Assembly: GCF_016793225.1 (NCBI RefSeq)
Contig: NZ_JAEUMN010000039.1
Location: 1-55,284, forward strand
DNA length: 55,284 nucleotides
From: Phenylobacterium sp.
GTDB taxonomy: Bacteria; Pseudomonadota; Alphaproteobacteria; Caulobacterales; Caulobacteraceae
Direction: 5' to 3'
Under the pieces are notes generated by a model. That model worked only from the letters and a program-made list of their open reading frames with translations. It searched no databases and had not been told where the DNA came from. Numbering within the stretch: position 1 is the first letter of the stretch; every line of letters starts with the position of its first letter. Shown here in pieces: positions 17,686 to 25,761 of the stretch. The position numbers and the translations under genes were made by a program.

Positions 17686-17882
17686 CCCCTCCGCCGCCTG
17701 CCTTGGTCAGCACAAGACGGCGATGAGGCCCGCTTCCCGGCGTGAGATGCGAGCGTCCGGCGGGGCCGCCGCACGCTCCAGGGGTTCAGCCAGGAGGGCT
17801 TGGGTGCGTTGAGTGAAGCCCGCCCGCCGCGGCGCGGGAAGGCGCTGCGGCCTGCGCGGCGGTGCATGAAGTTGCACGGACC

Positions 17883-18770
17883 TCAGATGGCCGATGGTTC
17901 CCGATAGGCCGCGCCCCTCGCCATCGAGCGGTCCAGCGGCATGCGCAGCAGCAGGTCCCCGCCCGCGGCGAAGGGCGTCGGCCCCAGATCGCGCACCAGG
18001 TGCGCCCGCAGGGCCTCGGGAACGGAGCCCTCCGGCGCCACGGGCTCCCGGCGCATCAGCTCTGCGAAGCAGGCGTCGTCGGCCTCGCGGTCGCCGCTGA
18101 GGTCGCCGATGCGCTCGAACATCATCGCCGTCGCCGTCGGCGTGCGGCCCGGATCCAGCGCCGCGCCCAGCATCAGGCCGTCCACCACCTCGGCCTTGGC
18201 GCTGGCCACGCCGTTGAAGATCCCGAACACGAACGCGCCCGAGACGGTGTCCGCGACGATGGAGAAGAGCTGGTTCTGCAGCAGCAGCATCCACCCCTCC
18301 GCGCAGTGGCCGCCGGTGCCCATCTTCAGCGACAGCAAGCCGTGCTCGTCGAGCCGGATCATGCCGTAGTCGTGCAGGAAGCGGCCCGGCATCAGGAGGT
18401 ACGGCCGGGTGGAGCGGAAGAACCCTTCGTACGCCGCGCCCCGCAACGCCGTGGTCGAACGCACCTGCCCCATCAGGGCGAGCGTCAGCCCAGCCTCCGC
18501 GAGGTCGAGCCGCGCGGCGGCCTCCGGCCGCACGCCCAGGCGCTGGGCGAAGTCGGGCAGGGGCAGGTCCCAGTCCAGCAGGGTGAACCCCGGCGCCTGC
18601 TCGGCCACCAGCGCGGTCAGGCGCAGCAGATTGTGGTCCGACGGCTGCACGGCGCCGGTGACCCACCGTCCGACGACGGACTTGTCGACGCCCAGCGCGG
18701 CCGCCAGGCGGCCACGGCTGAGGGAAAGGGCCTTCAGCGTCAGGCCCAGCTTGGCGGTGAACGACTCCAT
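17883..18770 (-). CDS. XRE-type HTH protein with large C-terminal domain
   Basis: A 295-residue protein. Residues 5-60 contain a helix-turn-helix of the Cro/CI type (SRGRLAAALGVDKSVVGRWVTGAVQPSDHNLLRLT). The rest, about 230 residues, has no family I can name: a part with RLDLAEAGLTLALMGQV and FRSTRPYLLMPGRFLHDYG, then GMIRLDEHGLLSLKMGTG, which looks like a sensory beta-rich domain. Likely a transcription regulator with an unknown ligand. The start at 18770 is chosen because the HTH begins there. It lies 69 bases after the LuxR-type gene on the same strand, so they may be cotranscribed. Confidence 0.75.
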   Translation of the reverse strand: MESFTAKLGLTLKALSLSRGRLAAALGVDKSVVGRWVTGAVQPSDHNLLRLTALVAEQAPGFTLLDWDLPLPDFAQRLGVRPEAAARLDLAEAGLTLALMGQVRSTTALRGAAYEGFFRSTRPYLLMPGRFLHDYGMIRLDEHGLLSLKMGTGGHCAEGWMLLLQNQLFSIVADTVSGAFVFGIFNGVASAKAEVVDGLMLGAALDPGRTPTATAMMFERIGDLSGDREADDACFAELMRREPVAPEGSVPEALRAHLVRDLGPTPFAAGGDLLLRMPLDRSMARGAAYREPSAI

Positions 18771-18839
18771 GTCCCGCAACCTTGCCCGGCGCCGGCGCCG
18801 GGGGAATCCCCTCACGGGGGGAGAAGGCGTTGGAAACCC

Positions 18840-19928
18840 TCAGGCGCAGAGGGCGCCGACGATTTCCTCCCGGCTGCCCACGCCCAGCTTGTGGCCCAGG
18901 TTGCGGACGTGGGTCACCACGGTGGACGCGCCCATCCCGAGCCGGTCGCCGATCACCGGGTACGACATGCCGGTGGCCAGCATGCGGGCCACTTCCTGCT
19001 CGCGCGGGGTCAGCGATCGGAACAGCGGTGAGCGCAGCATCTTCAGGCCGACGGGCAGGCGCTTCTCGATCTGCACGCCGACGGTGCGCGCCTCGCCTTC
19101 GGTGTTGGCGCTGAGCGCATAGGCCCGGATCACGAAGCGACCGTAGGCCGTCACGGTGTCGGTGCGGGCGACGCCGGAGCCTGCGCCCGCCAGCCCCTCC
19201 TCGACCCGCGACGCGAGGGTCTTCAGCATCGGCCGCGCCCAGTCGTAGACGCGGTCCCGCAGCACCGCGAGGTCGGCGGGCACCCCGGCCGCTCCGTGCA
19301 GCAGCCGCCATGCCCCCGGGCTCGCATGCAGCACGCCGCCCTCGAGGTCGGTGACCAGGATCGCGGCTGCGTCCTCCAGGTCGGTGTCCGGCCAGGCGTC
19401 CTGGGCCTCGAGCCGCCCCATGGCCTGGACGATGTAGGGGCGTACGAGGCGCAGGAGGCGCATCTCGTGATCGGTGAAATCCCGCGCCTTGGGCGGGCGC
19501 GCCACGCCCAGGTTGCCGATGGGTCGGTCGCCGTCGCGCAGCGCCAGGCCGGCGATCCAGTGATGCTCGCCCCGCCGGTAGACCTCGTCATAGAGCTCGG
19601 TCTCGCCGAAGGCCGGCGTGTAGTCGCTGACGCGGATCACCGACAGCGCCGGATTGAGCTGCATCTCCCTCTGCCGCGGGTAGTATTGGCCCTCCTCGGC
19701 GTCGAACCACCGGGTGGCGTAGCGGGTAATCAGCTCGGGTCCTGCGTCGACCGTGATGTAGGTGTCGATCGGCCGGTAGTCGGCGTCGAGCCAAAGCATC
19801 GCGGCCGTGTCGAACGGCGCGACCTCGGAGATCAGGCTCACGAATTCCGGGAAGGCGACGCGGTCCGGCAGCCCCAGCGCCGCCAGGCGCTGCAACGCCG
19901 ACATTGCACGTCGAGCCCGATCCGACAC
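18840..19928 (-). CDS. LuxR-type HTH transcriptional regulator
   Basis: A 362-residue protein. The C-terminal 60 residues form a LuxR/FixJ-type HTH: LTPREQEVARMLATGMSYPVIG, then TVVTHVRNLGHKLGVGSREE. The N-terminal 200 residues look GAF/PAS-like (IGNLGVARPPKARDFTDHEMRLLRLVRPYI, as in helical linkers of GAF regulators), not like the acyl-homoserine-lactone binding domain. I use the GTG at 19928, with GAGGAAGG upstream; there is no ATG alternative until 19904. It lies just downstream of the acyl-CoA ligase gene, separated by a strong dyad. Confidence 0.87.
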   Translation of the reverse strand: MSDRARRAMSALQRLAALGLPDRVAFPEFVSLISEVAPFDTAAMLWLDADYRPIDTYITVDAGPELITRYATRWFDAEEGQYYPRQREMQLNPALSVIRVSDYTPAFGETELYDEVYRRGEHHWIAGLALRDGDRPIGNLGVARPPKARDFTDHEMRLLRLVRPYIVQAMGRLEAQDAWPDTDLEDAAAILVTDLEGGVLHASPGAWRLLHGAAGVPADLAVLRDRVYDWARPMLKTLASRVEEGLAGAGSGVARTDTVTAYGRFVIRAYALSANTEGEARTVGVQIEKRLPVGLKMLRSPLFRSLTPREQEVARMLATGMSYPVIGDRLGMGASTVVTHVRNLGHKLGVGSREEIVGALCA

Positions 19929-19998
19929 CCGCCACCCTTCCTCAGGGCCCCACCCGTTCAGGCGGAGCCATGTGACGGGATGATGAGGCTCTAAATCA

Positions 19999-20032
19999 AG
20001 GCCTCGAGGGCGTTCGAACGCGCTCCAGGCCT
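19999..20032 (-). terminator. Large dyad after the acyl-CoA ligase gene
   Basis: A 34-base dyad with 15 of 17 pairs matching: AGGCCT at 19999-20004 and 20027-20032, GAG/CTC inside, and a perfect GCGTTCGAACGC (20010-20021) at the same centre. On the minus strand it is followed by TGATTTAGAG, giving a weak U-rich tail, so it is best read as the ligase terminator. The ligase stop codon overlaps its first bases. Confidence 0.7.
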
Positions 20033-21567
20033 CAGATGCGCCGCTCCAGCCCCTCCCAGAACGGCTCGCGCAGCTTACGCTTGAATATCTTTCCGGAGTC
20101 CTCGCGCGGCAGGTCGGCGGCCAGCTCGACGCGGCGCGGAACCTTGTAGCCGGCCACGTGGGCGCGCAGGTAGGCCTTCACCGACGCCTCGTCGAGGTCG
20201 GCGCCCGCGGCAGGCTGGACCACGGCGCACACGCCCTCGCCGAACTCCTCGTCGGGGATCCCGAACACGGCGCAGTCGGCGACGCCCGGCATCTTCAGGA
20301 GCTCGGCCTCGATCTCGGCCGGATAGATGTTCACGCCGCCGGAGATGATCATGTCCTTGGCGCGATCGCACAGGTAGAGGAACCCGTCCTTGTCGAAGTA
20401 GCCGATGTCGCCCGGCGCGATGAGGCCGGCCTTCTCGCTGTCGCGCCGCTTCTGGTCGTCGCCGTGGTAGGTGAAGTCGTTGATGAAGCGGTTGCGCGAC
20501 ACGACCTCGCCCACCTCGCCCTGAGGGACGTCGGCGCCGTCCTTGTCGATGATGCGGACCTCGGCCTCGGGGATCGGCTTGCCGACGGTCCCGGGATGGG
20601 CCAGCCACTCCTCGCTGTTGCAGCTGACCACGATGCCGACCTCGGTGGCGCCGTAGTACTCCTCGATCACCGGGCCCCACCATTCGATCATCTCGCGCTT
20701 GATCGGCGGCGGGCAGGGCGCGGCGGCGTGCACCACGAACTTCAGCGAGCTGAGGTCGTACTTCCGCTTCACGTCCTCGGGCAGCTTCAGCAGCCGGTGG
20801 AACATGATCGGCACCATGTGCAGGTGCGTGACCCGGTGCGTCTCGATGAGCTGGAGCAACTCCTCGGGGTCGAACCGGGGCTGGAGGATCGCCGTGCCGC
20901 CCGCCCGCGCCGCGAACAGCCCGTAGGCGTTGGGCGCCGAGTGGTACATCGGGCCGGTGACGACGGTGACCACGTCGGCGGGGTCGCCGAACCCGGAGAA
21001 GCCGAAGCCCCGCATGAGCACGCGGCCATAGACCTCGGTCTGCTCCGGCGTCGGCGGCGTGCGGCGCACGCCCTTCGGCCGGCCGGTGGTGCCCGAGGTG
21101 TAGATGATGGTTCCACCCCCCTCGGCCGGGGGGCCGGCGTACGGGGCGAACCCCTCCAGCCAGTCGCTCCAGGCGAGCATGCCGGGCGGGACGGGCGCCG
21201 GGTCGATGCCGTAGGCCTCGGCGATCTCCGGCGGGGTGGGGACCACCAGGACCGGCACGTCTTTGGGTATCGCCGAGGCGATGCCCGGGATGAGGTCGCC
21301 GTGGATGACGATGGCCTTCGCGCCCGAGTTCTCGAACAGGTAGGCGGCCTCGTCGGGCGTGTAGTGCCAGTTCACCGGCGTCGGGTAGGCGCCGAGGATC
21401 CCCGCCGCCGTGCTGGCCTCGAAGAACGGGAAGTCGTTGCGCAGGTAGAGCGCGATGAGGTCGCCGTTGCCGATGCCCAGGCTCGCCAGCCCGCTGGCAG
21501 CCTTCAGCGCCCGCGCGTTCATGGCCTCGAGGGGCAGCCGGCGGGCCCCGCTGATCAACTCGCCCAT
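20032..21567 (-). CDS. AMP-forming acyl-CoA synthetase/ligase
   Basis: A 511-residue ANL-superfamily enzyme. The P-loop-like motif is TIIYTSGTTGRPKGVRR (about residue 155), the A5 region EEYYGATEVG (about 300), the hinge GDIGYFDKDGFLYLCDRAKDM (about 390) and the catalytic lysine region EDSGKIFKRKLRE at the C-terminus. It would activate a carboxylic acid as acyl-AMP and transfer it to CoA. Compared with FadD it lacks part of the N-terminus, beginning directly at MGELISGARRLPLEAMNARA. The metallohydrolase gene ends ten bases upstream, so the two are one operon. Confidence 0.9.
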   Translation of the reverse strand: MGELISGARRLPLEAMNARALKAASGLASLGIGNGDLIALYLRNDFPFFEASTAAGILGAYPTPVNWHYTPDEAAYLFENSGAKAIVIHGDLIPGIASAIPKDVPVLVVPTPPEIAEAYGIDPAPVPPGMLAWSDWLEGFAPYAGPPAEGGGTIIYTSGTTGRPKGVRRTPPTPEQTEVYGRVLMRGFGFSGFGDPADVVTVVTGPMYHSAPNAYGLFAARAGGTAILQPRFDPEELLQLIETHRVTHLHMVPIMFHRLLKLPEDVKRKYDLSSLKFVVHAAAPCPPPIKREMIEWWGPVIEEYYGATEVGIVVSCNSEEWLAHPGTVGKPIPEAEVRIIDKDGADVPQGEVGEVVSRNRFINDFTYHGDDQKRRDSEKAGLIAPGDIGYFDKDGFLYLCDRAKDMIISGGVNIYPAEIEAELLKMPGVADCAVFGIPDEEFGEGVCAVVQPAAGADLDEASVKAYLRAHVAGYKVPRRVELAADLPREDSGKIFKRKLREPFWEGLERRI

Positions 21568-21577
21568 GGCCGCCGCC

Positions 21578-22408
21578 TCACTTCAGGGCCGCCGGGAACT
21601 TCGGCAGGCTGTCGAAGTCCTCGGGCACGTGCTCGCGCACCACGCGCGCGTTGGTCCGGGCGGCCAGCGCCTCGGTGGCCTCGTAGCTCTTCAGCGTCTG
21701 GGCCCGGTCGGTGTTGAACCGCGGGACCTTCTTGCCCGCGCGGCTCTCGGCGAGGTGCCAGAGGTCGCCTGTCAGAAGCACCGTGCCGGCGCCCTTCAGC
21801 TTCAGCTCCAGGATGGTGTGGCCGGGCGTGTGCCCCGGCATCTGGTGGACGACGACGGTGCGGTCGCCGAACACGTCGAGCGACGGGCCCTCCACCAGCC
21901 GGGCCTTGGACGCCTCGAGCGCCGAATAGGCGGCGAACTGCGCCGCGGCGGTCCGGGCCTGCGGCCGGAAGGCATAGGTCTTCTCGTCGGGATCCACGAT
22001 CCAGGTCGAGGCGGAGAACAGGCCGGCGTTGCCGATGTGGTCGAAGTGGCTGTGCGAGATCGAGATGAACTCGATATCCGCCGGAGTCAGGTCGAGCGCG
22101 GCCAGCCCGGCGAGCAGCTTGTCCTTCGACGCGGGCGTGCCGGTGTCCCAGACGAGGTCGCCCTTGGGGTGGCGGATCAGGTAGCAGGGCACCACCATGG
22201 TGCGGCTAACGCCCTTGTACGAGCCGTCGTCGGCGAAGCCGTCCGCGTCGGGAACCGGAAGGCGGCCGCAGTCGATCGCGTACAGCTCGAGCTGCTTCGG
22301 CGGGGCCTTCGCGGCCTGGGCTGCGCCCGCAGCGAGGAACGTCGCGGCCGCGGCGCCGATGAACACGCGGCTCAGGCCGCGGAGTTTCTCATGCATCTTC
22401 CTACCCAT
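21578..22408 (-). CDS. Exported metallo-beta-lactamase-fold hydrolase, lactonase-like
   Basis: A 276-residue protein with a signal peptide (residues 1-33, ending AAQAAKA). The zinc motif is SHSHFDH (His119, His121, Asp123, His124), with MPGHTPGHT (about 190) and LTGDLWH (about 215) completing the dinuclear site. The overall order resembles the N-acyl-homoserine lactonase family (AttM/AiiA-like), but many exported relatives act on other lactones or esters. It lies upstream of the acyl-CoA ligase in the same transcript, ten bases apart. The start may instead be the ATG at 22396; neither has a good RBS. Confidence 0.82.
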   Translation of the reverse strand: MGRKMHEKLRGLSRVFIGAAAATFLAAGAAQAAKAPPKQLELYAIDCGRLPVPDADGFADDGSYKGVSRTMVVPCYLIRHPKGDLVWDTGTPASKDKLLAGLAALDLTPADIEFISISHSHFDHIGNAGLFSASTWIVDPDEKTYAFRPQARTAAAQFAAYSALEASKARLVEGPSLDVFGDRTVVVHQMPGHTPGHTILELKLKGAGTVLLTGDLWHLAESRAGKKVPRFNTDRAQTLKSYEATEALAARTNARVVREHVPEDFDSLPKFPAALK

Positions 22409-22462
22409 GGCGCTCTGGTCGGCGCGTCGGAGCCGACCTTGCCGTATGCGGGGCGGCGGCGT

Positions 22463-23866
22463 CTAGCGGCCTGCGACGGCAAGGGCGATGGCGGCGATCA
22501 GCACCGGCGCGATCGCCACCATCCAGACCCCCGCGCGGGCCAGGTCGGCGACCCGCACGCCGGGCACGCTGACGGCGAGCGCCAGCCAGGGCGGCCCCGG
22601 GACGATGTAGCCGCCGCCGGACGCGAGCGTGGCGGCGACGGCGAAGGCGACCGGGTCCCCGCCCACGGCGTTGGCCAGGACGACGGCGGCGGGAACCGCG
22701 ATCGCGGTGCAGGCGAAGTTGTTCACCACCTCGGTCAGCAGGGCGAACCCGGCGACCAGTCCGATGAGCGCCAGCCAGGGCGGCAGTCCGGCGAGACCCG
22801 CGAGGGGTTCGGCCATCCACTTCGCCAGGCCCGTCTCGTTCAGGCCGCTCGCCAGGGCGACAGCGGCGCCCATGACGATGAACACCGCCCAGGGCGCGGC
22901 CTTCGCGTCGTCCCAGGTCAGGAGCCGCTCGCCCCGGGCCTCGCCGCTCGGCAGCACGAACAGCAGTACGGCCACCGCCAGGACCACGACGGTGTCGGCG
23001 AGCTGCGGTGCGAAGGGCTTGATCCACGGCAGGGCGACGAGGCCCGCCAGCGCCGCCAGGGCGACGGCCAGGACGCGGCGCTGGGCGGTCGCCGCCTGCG
23101 ATCCGTCGCCGAGCGCGGCGGCGAGATCCTGGCGCGCGGGCAGGGCGAGGCGGAAGCGGAACGCCACGCCGGTCAGGACCGCCCAGGCGATCACGAGGCC
23201 GGCCAGGGCGAAGGGGAGGCCGTACGCCAGCCATCCGACGAAGGTGATCTCCTCGCCGGTCTGGCGCGCGATGAGGCCTGCGCCGATGGCGTTCGCCGGC
23301 GCCGCCACCAGGCTCGCCTGGCTGCCCAGGCCGGCCCCATAGGCCACGGCGATCGCCATGGCGCGGGTGAACCGGCGCGCGTCGGGGGAATCGGGATCCG
23401 CCCGCGTGGCGGCGGCGATCAGGGCGGTGGCGGCCTGGAGCATGATGATCGTCACGACGGTGGCGACCATCCACATGCCGAGGAGGGCCGAGGCGATCAT
23501 CACCGCCAGGACCAGCCGTCGGGGACCGCCGCCGCCCACCCGCACGGCCGCCTGCGCCAGCCTGTGGTGCAGGCCGTATTTGGCGATCGCGATCCCGATC
23601 ATGGCGCCGCCGAACACGAGCGCCACCAGGGGGGACGCGTACCAGCGGGCGACTTCCTCGGCCGGCGCCACGCCCAGCAGCGGGAAGAAGACCATCGGCG
23701 TCACCGCCGTGACGGCCAGCGGCAGGGCCTCGGTCAGCCACCAGATCAGAACCACGGCCAGGACGGCGGCGACGCGCCAGCCTTCCAGGCTCAGGCCCTC
23801 CGGCGACGGCGCGAGCAGCATCAGCCCCAAGACCGCGATCCCGGCCGCCAAGCCCCAAGCCTTCAT
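22463..23866 (-). CDS. SLC13/DASS-family anion transporter
   Basis: A 467-residue membrane protein with about 11-12 hydrophobic segments. Sequences such as IWWLTEALPLAVTAVTPMVFFPLLG (about 42) and LLTEVVNNFACTAIAVPAAV (about 380) match the two SNT-like motif regions of the SLC13/ArsB-NhaD (CitT/DASS) group that carries dicarboxylates, citrate or sulfate with sodium. Substrate not predictable. The ATG at 23866 has GGAGG upstream; the frame continues eight codons to a TTG. It lies 54 bases upstream of the lactonase-like gene on the same strand and could be part of that operon. Confidence 0.85.
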   Translation of the reverse strand: MKAWGLAAGIAVLGLMLLAPSPEGLSLEGWRVAAVLAVVLIWWLTEALPLAVTAVTPMVFFPLLGVAPAEEVARWYASPLVALVFGGAMIGIAIAKYGLHHRLAQAAVRVGGGGPRRLVLAVMIASALLGMWMVATVVTIIMLQAATALIAAATRADPDSPDARRFTRAMAIAVAYGAGLGSQASLVAAPANAIGAGLIARQTGEEITFVGWLAYGLPFALAGLVIAWAVLTGVAFRFRLALPARQDLAAALGDGSQAATAQRRVLAVALAALAGLVALPWIKPFAPQLADTVVVLAVAVLLFVLPSGEARGERLLTWDDAKAAPWAVFIVMGAAVALASGLNETGLAKWMAEPLAGLAGLPPWLALIGLVAGFALLTEVVNNFACTAIAVPAAVVLANAVGGDPVAFAVAATLASGGGYIVPGPPWLALAVSVPGVRVADLARAGVWMVAIAPVLIAAIALAVAGR

Positions 23867-23960
23867 CCGCCCCTCCGCGCCGGCGGCCAAGCTAGAGGAA
23901 GCGGCCGGACGGCGTCATCGGGATTCGCCCGGGACGGCGTCGCGCGATGGGGGCGGGGCC

Positions 23961-24821
23961 TCAGGCGGCGGTGACGGGCAGCCGCAGGAACACGTGGCCG
24001 CCCGGCGTGGGCGGGGGCAGGGCGCCGGCCCGGATGTTCACCTGCAGCGACGGCAGGATGAGCGTCGGCGGCGCCAGCGTCGCGTCACGGGCGTTGCGCA
24101 GGGCCACGAACTCCGCCTCGCTGACGCCGTCGTGGACGTGCACGTTGCCCGCGCGCTCCTCGGCGACGGTGGTCTCCCATCGGACCTCCGTCCGCCCCGG
24201 AGGGAGGTAGTCGTGACCCACGAAGATGCGGGTCTCCGGCGGCAGGCCGAGGATCTTGCGCGTGGACCGGTAGAGCGCCGCGGCGTCGCCGCCGGGGAAG
24301 TCGGCCCGGGCTGTCCCGTAGTCGGGCATGAAGAGGGTGTCTCCGACGAAGGCGGCGTCGCCGATGAGGTAGGTGACGCAGGCCGGGGTGTGGCCCGGCG
24401 TGTGCAGCACGCGCACCTCGAGACGGCCGAGCGGAAGGACGTCGGTCTCGTCGACCAGGCGGTCGAAGGCGGCGCCGTCCGGCGCCACGTCGTCGGCTTC
24501 GAACATGGGGATGAAGCGCTTCTGCACCTCGGTGATGCGCGCGCCGATCACGATCTCGGCGCCCGTCCTGCGGCGGATATGGTCGGCGGCCGAGAGGTGA
24601 TCGGCGTGGGCGTGGGTTTCCAGCACATAGCGTAGGTCCAGGCCCTGATCGGCCACCGCCGCAAGGACCGCGTCGGCCGAGCCGGTCGAAAGACGGGCGC
24701 CCTTCGGCTCGAAATCGAGGACCGGGTCGATCACGGCGGCGGCGCCCGTGTCCGGGTCGCTGACCAGATAGGTGGCGGTCGATGTGGCGGGGTCGAAGAA
24801 CGCTTGAACGCGGGGTTGCAT
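23961..24821 (-). CDS. blh: Persulfide-dioxygenase-like MBL-fold hydrolase (Blh type)
   Basis: A 286-residue protein of the glyoxalase-II/ETHE1 branch. ETHAHADH gives His70, His72, Asp74 and His75; LHTPGHTPAC (about 142) and FVGDTLFMPDYGTARADFPGGDA follow, the latter being characteristic of persulfide dioxygenases, where one iron oxidises glutathione persulfide to sulfite. The start at 24821 is set by GGAGG eight bases upstream. It is divergent from a BigR/SqrR-like repressor gene with the operator between, and a rhodanese and TauE exporter follow on the other side: a sulfide/persulfide detoxification set. The assignment to blh rests on this arrangement. Confidence 0.88.
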   Translation of the reverse strand: MQPRVQAFFDPATSTATYLVSDPDTGAAAVIDPVLDFEPKGARLSTGSADAVLAAVADQGLDLRYVLETHAHADHLSAADHIRRRTGAEIVIGARITEVQKRFIPMFEADDVAPDGAAFDRLVDETDVLPLGRLEVRVLHTPGHTPACVTYLIGDAAFVGDTLFMPDYGTARADFPGGDAAALYRSTRKILGLPPETRIFVGHDYLPPGRTEVRWETTVAEERAGNVHVHDGVSEAEFVALRNARDATLAPPTLILPSLQVNIRAGALPPPTPGGHVFLRLPVTAA

Positions 24822-24852
24822 GGCTTGAGCCTCCTGCAGCATGGTCCATACA

Positions 24853-24885
24853 TATTAGCACTTGCTAAATTAGCAATACCTAATA
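24853..24885. promoter_or_regulatory. Symmetric operator of the sulfide-responsive repressor
   Basis: A 33-base AT-rich site in GC-rich surroundings. TGCTAA-A-TTAGCA (24863-24875) is a perfect dyad centred at 24869; TATTAG (24853-24858) and CTAATA (24880-24885) are symmetric about the same centre. A further TTAGCA at 24855 overlaps. The site lies between the divergent hydrolase and arsR genes and ends two bases before the arsR start, as expected for repression of both directions. Confidence 0.8.
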
Positions 24886-24886
24886 T

Positions 24887-25267
24887 ATGAGCCTCATGTT
24901 CGATCTCGCGAACTTCGACATCGCCCGGTTCGAGGCCAGCGCCGCAGAGGCCGCCAAGCTCCTGCGCGCGCTCGCCAACGAGCGTCGGCTGATGATCCTG
25001 TGCCAGCTGGCCGACGGCGAGCGCTCGGTCGGGGAGCTTCTGCCCCTGGTCGGCCTCTCCCAGTCGGCCCTTTCTCAGCACCTCGCGGTGCTCAGGGAAG
25101 AGGGCGTCGTGGCGACCCGTCGCGAGGCCCAGACGGTGCGCTACCGGATCGCAGACCCGGCCGCGGTCCGGGTGGTGACGACGCTCGCCGAGATCTTCTG
25201 CCCCCCAGACATGAGGTCCCCCGATGCAAGCCGCCCTGATTCCCCTCAAGCCGGGCGAGGTGGCTGA
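24887..25267 (+). CDS. bigR: ArsR-family repressor, BigR/SqrR-like (persulfide sensing)
   Basis: A 126-residue winged-helix repressor. The HTH is VGELLPLVGLSQSALSQHLAVLREEG (residues 48-73). Cys39 (LMILCQLADGE) and Cys105 (EIFCPPD) are in the positions of the two conserved cysteines of BigR/SqrR/YgaV, which form a disulfide or tetrasulfide with reactive sulfur and release DNA. No metal-site motif of ArsR (ELCVCDL) is present. The start is unusual: no Shine-Dalgarno precedes either ATG (24887 or 24896), and the operator abuts the first, so a leaderless message is likely. It overlaps the rhodanese gene by 44 bases. Confidence 0.87.
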   Translation: MSLMFDLANFDIARFEASAAEAAKLLRALANERRLMILCQLADGERSVGELLPLVGLSQSALSQHLAVLREEGVVATRREAQTVRYRIADPAAVRVVTTLAEIFCPPDMRSPDASRPDSPQAGRGG

Positions 25268-25754
25268 GCGCCTGACGCGGCGCGAGGCCGTTCTCGTCGA
25301 CATCCGCGAACCCGATGAGTTCGCGCGCCGGCACGTGCCCGGCGCCCTCTCACGGCCGCTATCGGCTTTCGAAGACGCCCACCTCAGGGTCGAGCCGGGC
25401 CGTGACGTGGTGTTCACCTGCCGGACGGGCATGCGGACCGGCGCGAACTGCGACCGCCTGGCCGCCGCCGTCGACGGCTCCGCCTTCGTCCTGGAAGGGG
25501 GCGTCGACGCCTGGGCCCAGGCCAACCTCCCCGTCGCCGAAGACCGCAAGGCGCCGCTGGAGATCATCCGCCAGGTTCAGATCGGCGCCGGCGGGCTGGT
25601 GCTCGCGGGCCTGGCGCTCGGCTGGCTCGTCCACCCGGGCTTCCTGCTGCTCTCCGCCTTCGTGGGCGCCGGCCTGACGCTCGCGGGCGTCACCGGCTTC
25701 TGCGGCATGGCCCGCCTCCTGGCGCTGGCGCCCTGGAACCGCCGCGCCGCCTGA
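25224..25754 (+). CDS. Rhodanese domain fused to DUF2892-like membrane segment
   Basis: A 176-residue protein. Residues 8-106 form a rhodanese domain with the catalytic Cys66 in FTCRTGMRTG. Residues about 118-170 hold two hydrophobic helices (VQIGAGGLVLAGLALGWLV and LSAFVGAGLTLAGVTGFCGMA) ending CGMARLLA, the pattern of the DUF2892 inner-membrane domain. It likely moves sulfane sulfur near the membrane. GAGG lies seven bases before the ATG, inside arsR. It is cotranscribed with the repressor and the TauE gene, which starts eight bases after its stop. Confidence 0.9.
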   Translation: MQAALIPLKPGEVAERLTRREAVLVDIREPDEFARRHVPGALSRPLSAFEDAHLRVEPGRDVVFTCRTGMRTGANCDRLAAAVDGSAFVLEGGVDAWAQANLPVAEDRKAPLEIIRQVQIGAGGLVLAGLALGWLVHPGFLLLSAFVGAGLTLAGVTGFCGMARLLALAPWNRRAA

Positions 25755-25761
25755 GGACGCC

